Positions 49,717-55,285 of a DNA stretch of 55,285 bases are shown here, piece after piece. The stretch is from assembly GCA_039583695.1 (NCBI GenBank), contig JAVKSL010000011.1:1-55285 (forward strand), given 5' to 3'. The stretch is from JAVKSL01 sp039583695. GTDB taxonomy: Bacteria; Actinomycetota; Acidimicrobiia; Acidimicrobiales; JAJPHD01. Position 1 is the stretch's first letter, and each line of letters opens with the position of its first letter. The notes beneath the pieces are model-generated. The model saw only the letters and a list, made by a program, of their open reading frames with translations, made no database searches and was not told the DNA's origin. Position numbers and translations under genes: made by a program.

Positions 49717-50502
49717 TCAGGGAAACGCATGCACGAGGAGTCGATAATGTCGCACGGGCTTGGCCCGCCGAGCAGGCTTGGCGTCACGCCGGCGGGTGAC
49801 GACCTTGCCAAACCCTGCCGCGCGGCACAGCCCGTGGAGCGCTTTCTCGGTCGGTACGTACCAGTTGCCATAGTCTTCCATGAGCTCGTTTGCGGGGTAG
49901 AACTCCAGGAGGCTCGCATCCGGGTGCCCGCGAACCGCGATGGCATCCGTCTCGATCACTGCGACTTCGCGAGTGACCTGGCGCACACGCTGAAGGGCGG
50001 TGAGCGGTTCACGCATGTGGTAAAGGACGTTGAGGTAGAAGACCACATCGAAGGTCCCCAGATCAGTCAGGTTCATCTTCATGAAGTCTGCCACCACCGC
50101 TTGCACCGAGCTGTCAAGCACCTCGTGAGCCAGATCGAAGCCCCGCTTTTGACCAAGCGTTGGGTCCCAGAACTCGGTCTCGTCCTTTTGCGGGTCCGGG
50201 ATCACTCCTTTACGGGTGCATTCTTCCCAGTACGGCCCCCTGCGGTGGAAGTCCACCCCCCAGGCGTAGTGGTCCAGGGCGACCACTCGGGCTGCACCGG
50301 CCTGCTCGGCCCGGAAGGCATTGGCCCCATCCCATGCGCCGATATCAAGCACGCTCTTGCCGGAGCAGTCAGGTAGGAGCTCCCTGGGGATGGCGTCGAG
50401 CGCGACTGCCCCCGGGGTCACGACGCCGTTCCCCAGGTCGATGGAGTGGTACCAGGGGATCGCGGCAACGCGCTCTTGGAGCTCGGCGGGAGCCAACGTC
50501 AT
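49717..50502 (-). CDS. SAM-dependent methyltransferase, CmoB/DUF1698-like
   Basis: A 261-residue methyltransferase. It starts RVAAIPWYHSIDLGNGVVTP and has the SAM loop GKSVLDIGAWDGANAFRAEQ, then ARVVALDHYAWGVDFHR and TFDVVFYLNVLYHMREPLTA. The WYHSIDLGNG.VTPG start and the FDVVFYLGVLYH-like segment match the tRNA mo5U34-methyltransferase (CmoB) group, but many relatives act on other molecules such as sugars or lipids. ATG 50502. It is divergent from the GDPD gene with 34 bases between. Confidence 0.85.
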   Translation of the reverse strand: MTLAPAELQERVAAIPWYHSIDLGNGVVTPGAVALDAIPRELLPDCSGKSVLDIGAWDGANAFRAEQAGAARVVALDHYAWGVDFHRRGPYWEECTRKGVIPDPQKDETEFWDPTLGQKRGFDLAHEVLDSSVQAVVADFMKMNLTDLGTFDVVFYLNVLYHMREPLTALQRVRQVTREVAVIETDAIAVRGHPDASLLEFYPANELMEDYGNWYVPTEKALHGLCRAAGFGKVVTRRRDAKPARRAKPVRHYRLLVHAFP

Positions 50503-50536
50503 GGCAAGCACCCTACCGCTTGGTAGCCTCCGGACG

Positions 50537-51394
50537 ATGCGCGCCCCGAACCCGTGGCTGGAGCGAAGGGTGCTGGCGTACGCGCACCGGGGAGGGGCCA
50601 GGGAGGGACCTTCCAACACCCTGGCGGCGATGAGGGCGGCCCTTGACGCGGGGGCGACTGCCTTGGAGATGGACGTGCATGCCACCCGTGACGGATGCCT
50701 GGTCATCTGTCACGACCCGACGGTCGACCGGACCACCAACGGTCGTGGAGTGATCGCGGAGATGACCCTGGACCAGGTGAGATCGCTGGATGCGGCCTGG
50801 TGGTTCGCGCCTGGCGAGGAGGCTCGCCGCGGGCTTGCGGGGGAGGCCTATCCGTTCAGGGGGAGGGCGCCGCACGACCCTTCATATGCCATCCCGGCCC
50901 TCGAGGAGGTCCTAGAGGCGTTCCCCGGGGTCTTGCTGAACCTGGACATCAAGCGGACCGCTCCAGCTGTCCCACCTTACGAGGCCACTCTTGCGCGCGT
51001 CCTGGCCGACCACGGCCGCATGGACGACGTGATCGTGGCTTCGTTCAACCCCAAGGCACTGGCGGCGTTCTCGGCGCTGGCTCCGCAGGTTGCCACTGCC
51101 GCCACGAGCCGGGCGATTGCCCGGATCTGGCTGGCGGGTCGCCTTCATTGCCGTCCACTGCCGACCCGTCACCGCGCCATCCAAGTGCCCCTGAAGTTGG
51201 GTGACCTAACCGTCCTGGATCGGAGGCTGGTTCGGGCCGCGCACCGGGCTGGCGTCGCGGTACACGCCTGGACCATCGACGACCCAGTCGAGATGGAATG
51301 GTTGGTCGACATGGGAGTGGACGGCATCATGTCCGACCGTCCCTCGGTGCTCGCCCGGGTGCTCGCCGATCGGGGGACCGGATGGCACGGCTGA
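50537..51394 (+). CDS. Glycerophosphodiester phosphodiesterase
   Basis: A 285-residue GDPD. VLAYAHRGGAREGPSNTLAA, then ALEMDVHATRDGCLVICHDP TVDRTTNGRG gives the metal and catalytic His/Glu/Asp residues. LLNLDIKR and the closing HAWTIDDPVEMEWLVDMGVD GIMSDRP complete the TIM barrel. No signal peptide, so it likely acts on intracellular glycerophosphodiesters. Confidence 0.94.
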   Translation: MRAPNPWLERRVLAYAHRGGAREGPSNTLAAMRAALDAGATALEMDVHATRDGCLVICHDPTVDRTTNGRGVIAEMTLDQVRSLDAAWWFAPGEEARRGLAGEAYPFRGRAPHDPSYAIPALEEVLEAFPGVLLNLDIKRTAPAVPPYEATLARVLADHGRMDDVIVASFNPKALAAFSALAPQVATAATSRAIARIWLAGRLHCRPLPTRHRAIQVPLKLGDLTVLDRRLVRAAHRAGVAVHAWTIDDPVEMEWLVDMGVDGIMSDRPSVLARVLADRGTGWHG

Positions 51395-51431
51395 CAGCCT
51401 TGCGTCTTCAGCTTCGGCAAACGTCACTCTG

Positions 51432-51527
51432 ATGCCGCGCGGCCAACTGGTCGACTTGATCTGCACGATGGGTCCCGAGACGCTGAGGGACGCATGTGTC
51501 GCGGTGGCGGCGGATCTCGACCGCTGA
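51432..51527 (+). other. Short frame, possible toxin-gene tail
   Basis: A 31-codon frame (MPRGQLVDLICTMGPETLRD, then ACVAVAADLDR), open for ~10 more residues upstream. It loosely resembles the C-terminal helix of MazF/PemK-type toxins (VDxIxTVxxExL.xxCxALAxAL). No Shine-Dalgarno. It may be a remnant or chance. The rest of 51395-51531 holds nothing else. Confidence 0.2.
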
Positions 51528-51531
51528 GCAC

Positions 51532-52542
51532 TCAGTAGTCGGCGGCTACGGCTTCCCAGGTCGAGCGCCACGACGGATGGCGGAGCTTGGCCAGAGCCCC
51601 CTCGGTGATCTGGCTGATGCGTTGGGAGGTCAGCTCGAGACGTTGAGCCACAGCCGCCAGGGTGAGGGGTTCGGGATCCTCGAGATGTCCAACAGGGTCG
51701 GTCCGACCCATGTGCTGGACGGAAGCTCCGGAAGCTCCGGCGGCTCCGGGCAGACCGTAACGCAGACCCAGGATCAGGCGCTCCCTGTCGTCCAGTGGGG
51801 TCAACAGGCGGGCCAGCTCGTTAGGCAACAGGTTGGCGGCCAGCCGTTCGAACGGTTGGTCGGCGGCGCTGTCGGGGATCACATCGGCCAGTGCGGTATC
51901 GCCCCCGTCCCGGCTGGAGGGCTCCGACAGGGAACGGGGCTCGATGAGCAATGCCAGCACTTCGACCACTTGGGCCTCTGCAAGGCCGGTATCGTCGGCC
52001 AGCTCGGCGGGCCGGGGCCGCCGGCCCAGGGCGATCTCCAATCGCCTCTGCGCCTCCTGCACTGCGCGAATCCGGTCACATACGTGCGCCGGTCTGTAGA
52101 TGACGTGTGCCGAGGTACGGATGCCCTGGGCGATCGACTGGCGGATCCACCAGCTGGCGTAGGTGGAGAAGCGGAAGCCCCGGCGCCAGTCGAAGCGCTC
52201 CACCGCCCGAAGGAGCCCCAGGTTGCCTTCTTGAACCAGGTCCTCGAGGGGGACGCCCGAAGACCTGTAACGTTTGGCTATAGATATGACCAGGCGCAGG
52301 TTGGCTTCCACGAACTCTTGCTGGGCGGTTTGGCCCTGCTTGCGCAGCCGCGCCAGGGCTGCCCGCCGATGCTGGGTGAGTTCGGAGCGGTCATCGGGAC
52401 TGAGCTTTGCCAGCTCGGCGCCGGCCTCCAGCCCGGCCTCGACGACACGGGCCAAGTCGATCTCATCCTGCTTGGTGAGCAGACGGTGGCGTCTGATGTC
52501 GAGCAGGTACTGCCCAAAGACGTCCTCTGCGGCTATGCCCAT
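51532..52542 (-). CDS. Sigma-70 family factor (group 2, SigA/HrdB-like)
   Basis: A 336-residue sigma factor. Region 1.2: EDVFGQYLLDIRRHRLLTKQ; region 2: FVEANLRLVISIAKRYRSSG, VPLEDLVQEGNLGLLRAVER, FDWRRGFRFSTYASWWIRQS; region 3: LGRRPRPAELADDTGLAEAQ; region 4: LTAVAQRLELTSQRISQI-like helix (LTLAAVAQRLELTSQRISQI). Lacking region 1.1 and short, it is a non-essential primary-like sigma rather than RpoD. Between ERLILGLRYGL and the region 4.2 helix is a ~25-residue insert rich in Gly/Ala/Ser. Start ATG 52542 after a GGGG run; the ATG at 52563 is the alternative. Confidence 0.9.
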   Translation of the reverse strand: MGIAAEDVFGQYLLDIRRHRLLTKQDEIDLARVVEAGLEAGAELAKLSPDDRSELTQHRRAALARLRKQGQTAQQEFVEANLRLVISIAKRYRSSGVPLEDLVQEGNLGLLRAVERFDWRRGFRFSTYASWWIRQSIAQGIRTSAHVIYRPAHVCDRIRAVQEAQRRLEIALGRRPRPAELADDTGLAEAQVVEVLALLIEPRSLSEPSSRDGGDTALADVIPDSAADQPFERLAANLLPNELARLLTPLDDRERLILGLRYGLPGAAGASGASVQHMGRTDPVGHLEDPEPLTLAAVAQRLELTSQRISQITEGALAKLRHPSWRSTWEAVAADY

Positions 52543-52602
52543 CGTGCACCCCTTCTTCCCCAAAACGATGAGGGCCGACCACCCGAATGGGCAGCCGGCC
52601 TC

Positions 52603-54114
52603 GTGACCGCGAGTGTCCCTACCTTCGTGGGCAGGTCCACAATATGGCTTGCGAGCCGCATCATAGCGCGAACTGCGGACACCGAGCTACTTGCGCCCCT
52701 CCGCCTCACCATGGTCAGGGTCGCCCTCACCCTCGGGTGGGTGTCCGCGGCGGTGGTGCTGGTGGGCGCGCTCTCGGCATCCTGGCACGCCGCACCGGTC
52801 GACCATGTGGTCATTCTAGCCCTGGTTGCCAGCGCCGCTTCGGTGAACGGGGCACTCGGCTTGATGCCGTGGAAGCGATGGATGGGAACGGCGCGGGCCG
52901 AGCTGGCCCTGGCTGTCTGGGCGGCTGCGGTGGTCGTCCTGGTTAGCGTCTTTGTCCACCTGGGTGGGCATTGGGCCGACAACTACTACCTCCTGTACTT
53001 CCTGGTGATCCCTTTCATCGCAGCCACTGAGCCGCTGGGGCGCCAGGCCGTCCTGTTCGTCATGGCCATCGCTGGCTATCTGGTAGCCACGGTGACCTCG
53101 AACGTGGCGACAACGGGCAGCGACATGGCAATTCACGTGGTGATGCTGGTCGGGGCGTGCGTGCTGAGCGGGTTCCTGGCCCAAGCAATCAGCCAGACGA
53201 CCAGGGATCGGGCAAGGGCTGAGGCGGCAGCGCGGATGGAGCGGCTCCTAGCGGGCGAGGCACACCACCGCATCAAGAACAACCTTCAGCTCATCGCCGA
53301 TCTGCTGTCCATGGAGGCGTCCAAGGAGGGAAGCCAGCTGGGCACCGTGGTCGACGAGACGCTGAGCAGGATCCAGAGTGTCGCCGCAGTGCACCAAGCC
53401 CTGGCAACCGCCGGCGAGGGAAGGGTGGCGCTGCGTCCGGTGGTCGACCGGATCGTGTGCCTTCTGGCGGATCGACTCGGTGGGAACCGAAGCGTGCAGG
53501 TCACCGGTGGCGAGGGAACCGAGGTCGCGGGCAAGCGTGCGACCTGGACGGCTCTCGTCGTCAACGAACTGGTAACCAACGCGCTCCGCCACGGGAAGGG
53601 CACGGTGGCAGTCAGCATCACCGGAGCAGGTGACGAGGTCGTCCTGCAGGTTGGCGACGAAGGGCGGGGGCCGGGGACAGCGCCCCAAGGTCTGGGTCTG
53701 GCGCTGGTGACCAGGATCGTTGAGGATGGGCTCGAGGGCCGGATCGTCAGTCGGGTAGCCGAGGGTGGCTGGGCGGTCCAGGTGGCCTTCCTGGCTAGTG
53801 GCCAAGCCGTCACCCCCGGCCAAGCCGCCACCCCCGGCCAAGCCGCCACCCCCGGCCAAGCCGCCACCCCCGGCCAAGCCGCCACCCNNNNNNNNNNNNN
53901 NNNNNNNNNNNNNNNNNNNNNNNNNNNNNNNNNNNNNNNNNNNNNNNNNNNNNNNNNNNNNNNNNNNNNNNNNNNNNNNNNNNNNNNAGCCGCCACCCCC
54001 GGCCAAGCCGCCACCCCCGGCCAAGCCGCCACCCCCGGCCAAGCCGCCACCCCCGGCCAAGCCGGCTCTACCAAGAAGGAGCTCACGGGTGCGGGTGCTG
54101 ATAGCCGAGGATGA
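52603..54114 (+). CDS. HisKA_2-type sensor histidine kinase with repeat tail (contains gap)
   Basis: A membrane histidine kinase of the PdtaS group. About six hydrophobic helices in the first ~200 residues (e.g. RVALTLGWVSAAVVLVGALS, YYLLYFLVIPFIAATEPLG, IHVVMLVGACVLSGFLAQAI). Then the HisKA_2 box RLLAGEAHHRIKNNLQLIAD LLSMEA, and the ATPase with LVVNELVTNALRHGKGTVAV and LGLALVTRIVEDGLEGRIVS. The start is uncertain (GTG 52603 or ATG 52711); it is divergent from the sigma gene. After the kinase domain come PGQAAT hexapeptides from an 18-base array with a 100-base N gap. The frame resumes the same on both sides of the gap only if the missing length is a multiple of three. Overlaps the ANTAR regulator. 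Confidence 0.87.
   Translation: MTASVPTFVGRSTIWLASRIIARTADTELLAPLRLTMVRVALTLGWVSAAVVLVGALSASWHAAPVDHVVILALVASAASVNGALGLMPWKRWMGTARAELALAVWAAAVVVLVSVFVHLGGHWADNYYLLYFLVIPFIAATEPLGRQAVLFVMAIAGYLVATVTSNVATTGSDMAIHVVMLVGACVLSGFLAQAISQTTRDRARAEAAARMERLLAGEAHHRIKNNLQLIADLLSMEASKEGSQLGTVVDETLSRIQSVAAVHQALATAGEGRVALRPVVDRIVCLLADRLGGNRSVQVTGGEGTEVAGKRATWTALVVNELVTNALRHGKGTVAVSITGAGDEVVLQVGDEGRGPGTAPQGLGLALVTRIVEDGLEGRIVSRVAEGGWAVQVAFLASGQAVTPGQAATPGQAATPGQAATPGQAATXXXXXXXXXXXXXXXXXXXXXXXXXXXXXXXXXXAATPGQAATPGQAATPGQAATPGQAGSTKKELTGAGADSRG
53803..54063. repeat. 18-bp tandem array with a 100-base assembly gap
   Basis: Units of CAAGCCGCCACCCCCGGC: one degenerate and about three and a half perfect copies left of an N run (53888-53987), about four right of it. 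It encodes P-G-Q-A-A-T at the C-terminus of the histidine kinase and ends just before the ribosome site of the next gene. The N length is a placeholder, so copy number is unknown. Confidence 0.96.
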
Positions 54115-54661
54115 CCCGGTCATCGCGCTGAGCCTGGAGCGTACGCTGATCTCGCTCGGCCACGAGGTGGTGGCACGGGTGGACAACGGAGAGCGCGCGG
54201 TGGCCGCTGCAGCGGCAACGCTGCCCGAGGTGATGGTGTTGGACCTGATGATGCCCGGCATGTCCGGGTTGGAGGTCGCCAAAAGGGTGTCCGCTGAGCG
54301 CAGGGTCCCCATCGTGGCGGTCACCGCCTATGACGACCCAGCGCTCGTCGAGCAAGCCGTGGATTGTGGCGTAGCCGCCTACCTGGTAAAGCCGGTCACG
54401 CCGAGCCAGGTTGGCTCAGCCCTGCTTCTGGCGGTGTCCCGCCACGGCCAGCTAGAGGCCATGCGGGCTGAGGTGAACCGCCTCACCGACGCCCTGGAGA
54501 CACGCAAGGTGGTGGAGCGCGCCAAGGGCATCCTCATGGAGCGCACGCAGCTAACCGAAGCCGAGGCTTTTGCGCGGATCCAGCGACGCGCCAGGGACAG
54601 CAACCAGCGCATGGCCGAGGTGGCCCGGGAGATCATCGCAGCAAAGGAGCTTCTAGGGTAG
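54089..54661 (+). CDS. ANTAR-domain response regulator (PdtaR-like)
   Basis: A 190-residue response regulator that acts on RNA. Receiver: VLIAEDDPVIALSLERTLIS, VMVLDLMMPGMSGLEVAKRV with Asp52, VAVTAYDDP, AAYLVKPVTPSQVGSALLLA. ANTAR domain from ~130: LETRKVVERAKGILMERTQL TEAEAFARIQRRARDSNQRM AEVAREII. ANTAR proteins bind paired hairpins in mRNA leaders and prevent termination. GTG 54089 follows AAGGAG by seven bases and overlaps the kinase by 26 bases, so the pair is co-translated. Two hairpins lie just downstream. Confidence 0.93.
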   Translation: MRVLIAEDDPVIALSLERTLISLGHEVVARVDNGERAVAAAAATLPEVMVLDLMMPGMSGLEVAKRVSAERRVPIVAVTAYDDPALVEQAVDCGVAAYLVKPVTPSQVGSALLLAVSRHGQLEAMRAEVNRLTDALETRKVVERAKGILMERTQLTEAEAFARIQRRARDSNQRMAEVAREIIAAKELLG

Positions 54662-54690
54662 CTTGTGCTGTCGGGTTCCGGCTGGGAGCG

Positions 54691-54726
54691 CGCAACGACC
54701 TGCTGCAAGGGTGTCACGTCGTTGCG
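54691..54726. terminator. 9-bp inverted repeat after the ANTAR gene
   Basis: CGCAACGAC and GTCGTTGCG pair perfectly around an 18-base loop, 30 bases after the stop. It could be a terminator or a leader-type RNA structure. No T-tract. Confidence 0.45.
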
Positions 54727-54765
54727 GAACGCCTCGCCCTGATCCGCCCTAGAGCCACTCAGGTG

Positions 54766-54812
54766 AAGTGGTAGTGATTCATGTTGCCATAGACCCTGAA
54801 TCACTACCACTT
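54766..54812. terminator. 16-bp perfect inverted repeat between convergent genes
   Basis: AAGTGGTAGTGATTCA and TGAATCACTACCACTT pair perfectly around a 15-base loop. It lies between the ANTAR regulator and the convergent stress-protein gene, where a bidirectional terminator is expected. The loop has no T-tract after it. ATCACTACCACTTGCG from its right side recurs exactly at the start of the ABC permease gene near 27518. Confidence 0.55.
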
Positions 54813-54837
54813 GCGGAGCCGAGCAGGCTTGAGAGCT

Positions 54838-55285
54838 TCAAGTGCTACCTCCAGCAGGAGGACGGGCTCCGTTGGCTCGCGTCGGGTCGGGGCGCACGAC
54901 GACGACCACGGTAGCGACGCTCTTGGCCAGGACGTGCTCCACCGTGTGGCCCAGAAAGGGCTGTCCCCCTACGAGGCGGGCCGTGGTACCCAGCACCAGG
55001 AGGTCGGCTTCCACGGCTTCGGCCGCGGCGACGATCTCCGGACCGGCAGCCAAGCCGTGGCGCACCACCGTCTCGGGCTCCACGCCCAGCTCTCGTGCCA
55101 TCTCCCGGGCCCCGTCGAGGACTCCGTGACCGAGGTCAGTAGCCGAGCGCCCCTGCCCCCCGTCGCCGCCGCCGCTCGCCCCTCCGGCACTCGCCCCTCC
55201 GGCACTGCTCGCCCCCCCGGCACTCGCCGCCCCGGGCCCCCCGGCACTCGCCGCCCCGGGCCCCCCGGCACTCGCCGCCCCGGGC
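54838..55285 (-). CDS. Universal stress protein (5' partial) with inserted repeats
   Basis: C-terminal ~150 residues of a UspA-type protein; the gene runs off the window. The recognisable half is ATDLGHGVLDGAREMARELG, VEPETVVRHGLAAGPEIVAA, then ADLLVLGTTARLVGGQPFLG HTVEHVLAKSVATVVVVVRP, with the ATP-binding G-2x-G-9x-G(S/T) region partly altered (GTTARLVGGQPFLGHT). Upstream, where the middle of a Usp domain should be, the frame is filled with Ala/Ser/Gly/Pro repeats (P-G-A-A-S-A-G-G) from a 24-base array, then S-A-G-G-A variants. All are in frame, so the repeats are a low-complexity insertion in the domain. Confidence 0.8.
   Translation of the reverse strand, partial: PGAASAGGPGAASAGGPGAASAGGASSAGGASAGGASGGGDGGQGRSATDLGHGVLDGAREMARELGVEPETVVRHGLAAGPEIVAAAEAVEADLLVLGTTARLVGGQPFLGHTVEHVLAKSVATVVVVVRPDPTRANGARPPAGGST
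55219..55285. repeat. 24-bp tandem repeat at window edge
   Basis: Nearly three copies of a 24-base unit starting GGCACTCGCCGCCCCGGG run off the window end; shorter diverged versions continue from ~55170 to 55218. They encode A-A-S-A-G-G-P-G on the minus strand inside the Usp gene. Confidence 0.93.

Noticed and set aside
53803..54063. Possible CRISPR array or separate Pro-rich protein
   Set aside because: No spacers. The PPPPAK reading in another frame has no start and is explained by the kinase frame.
1..55285. tRNA or rRNA genes
   Set aside because: No cloverleaf or rRNA signature found by eye on either strand; a tRNAscan run would be decisive.

Overview
The window is high-GC chromosomal DNA from an actinobacterium. 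Pointers are an Lsr2 nucleoid protein, a GlnR-type orphan regulator next to two class I glutamine synthetases, a SenX3/RegX3 pair, a HisKA_2 kinase with an ANTAR regulator, an actinobacterial (SCO6880/DUF6112) type IV secretion cluster and many GTG starts. I cannot name the genus; a deep-branching or uncultured lineage is possible. Two 100-base N runs (28333-28432, 53888-53987) sit inside tandem repeats, so this looks like a draft scaffold.

Layout. (1) 1-7.2 kb: an accessory cluster, probably anti-phage or restriction-like: a large adenine-methylase protein (5' end outside the window), a NurA-like nuclease, a HerA-like ATPase with an unusual P-loop, and a second SPPY-type DNA methylase. The first three overlap by 4 bases. 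(2) 7.2-9.06 kb: a scar of decayed genes: a J-domain protein, a frameshifted XRE regulator run into a broken CutA-like gene, and the 3' end of a tyrosine recombinase. (3) 9.1-13.3 kb: nitrogen assimilation (glnA and glnA2 divergent, glnR-like) and lsr2. (4) 13.4-15.5 kb: carboxylesterase overlapping a receiver-only response regulator. (5) 15.5-22.6 kb: VirD4/TraG, VirB4, SCO6880, TrbL/VirB6 and a small VirB2/DUF6112-like protein, divergent from a lytic transglycosylase, with a perfect palindrome between them and no relaxase. (6) 22.7-28.3 kb: senX3-regX3-fur, serS, ABC exporter. (7) 28.6-31.2 kb: TlpA-like thioredoxin, ctaB and ctaA. (8) 31.3-34.6 kb: rpsF-ssb-rpsR-rplI and two cyclophilins. 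(9) 34.6-39.7 kb: lysC with a nested beta start, a secreted protein, asd, xseA-xseB. (10) 39.8-44.2 kb: ThDP enzyme, membrane protein, pyrF, isochorismatase-like hydrolase, pseudo-receiver protein. (11) 44.3-49.7 kb: crtB, crtI, pepN. (12) 49.7-55.3 kb: methyltransferase, GDPD, sigma factor, HisKA_2 kinase, ANTAR regulator, universal stress protein (5' end outside the window).

The most striking features are the methylase-NurA-HerA-methylase operon and a recurrent pattern of near-perfect short tandem arrays. Arrays inside genes have units of 15, 18, 24 or 27 bases and keep the frame. The intergenic array has a 19-base unit, and a 14-base duplication has broken a regulator gene. The same slippage-like process seems to have hit unrelated genes (TraG, TrbL, ABC ATPase, histidine kinase, Usp). 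Dispersed inverted-repeat elements near gene ends are a third layer that the genes do not explain.
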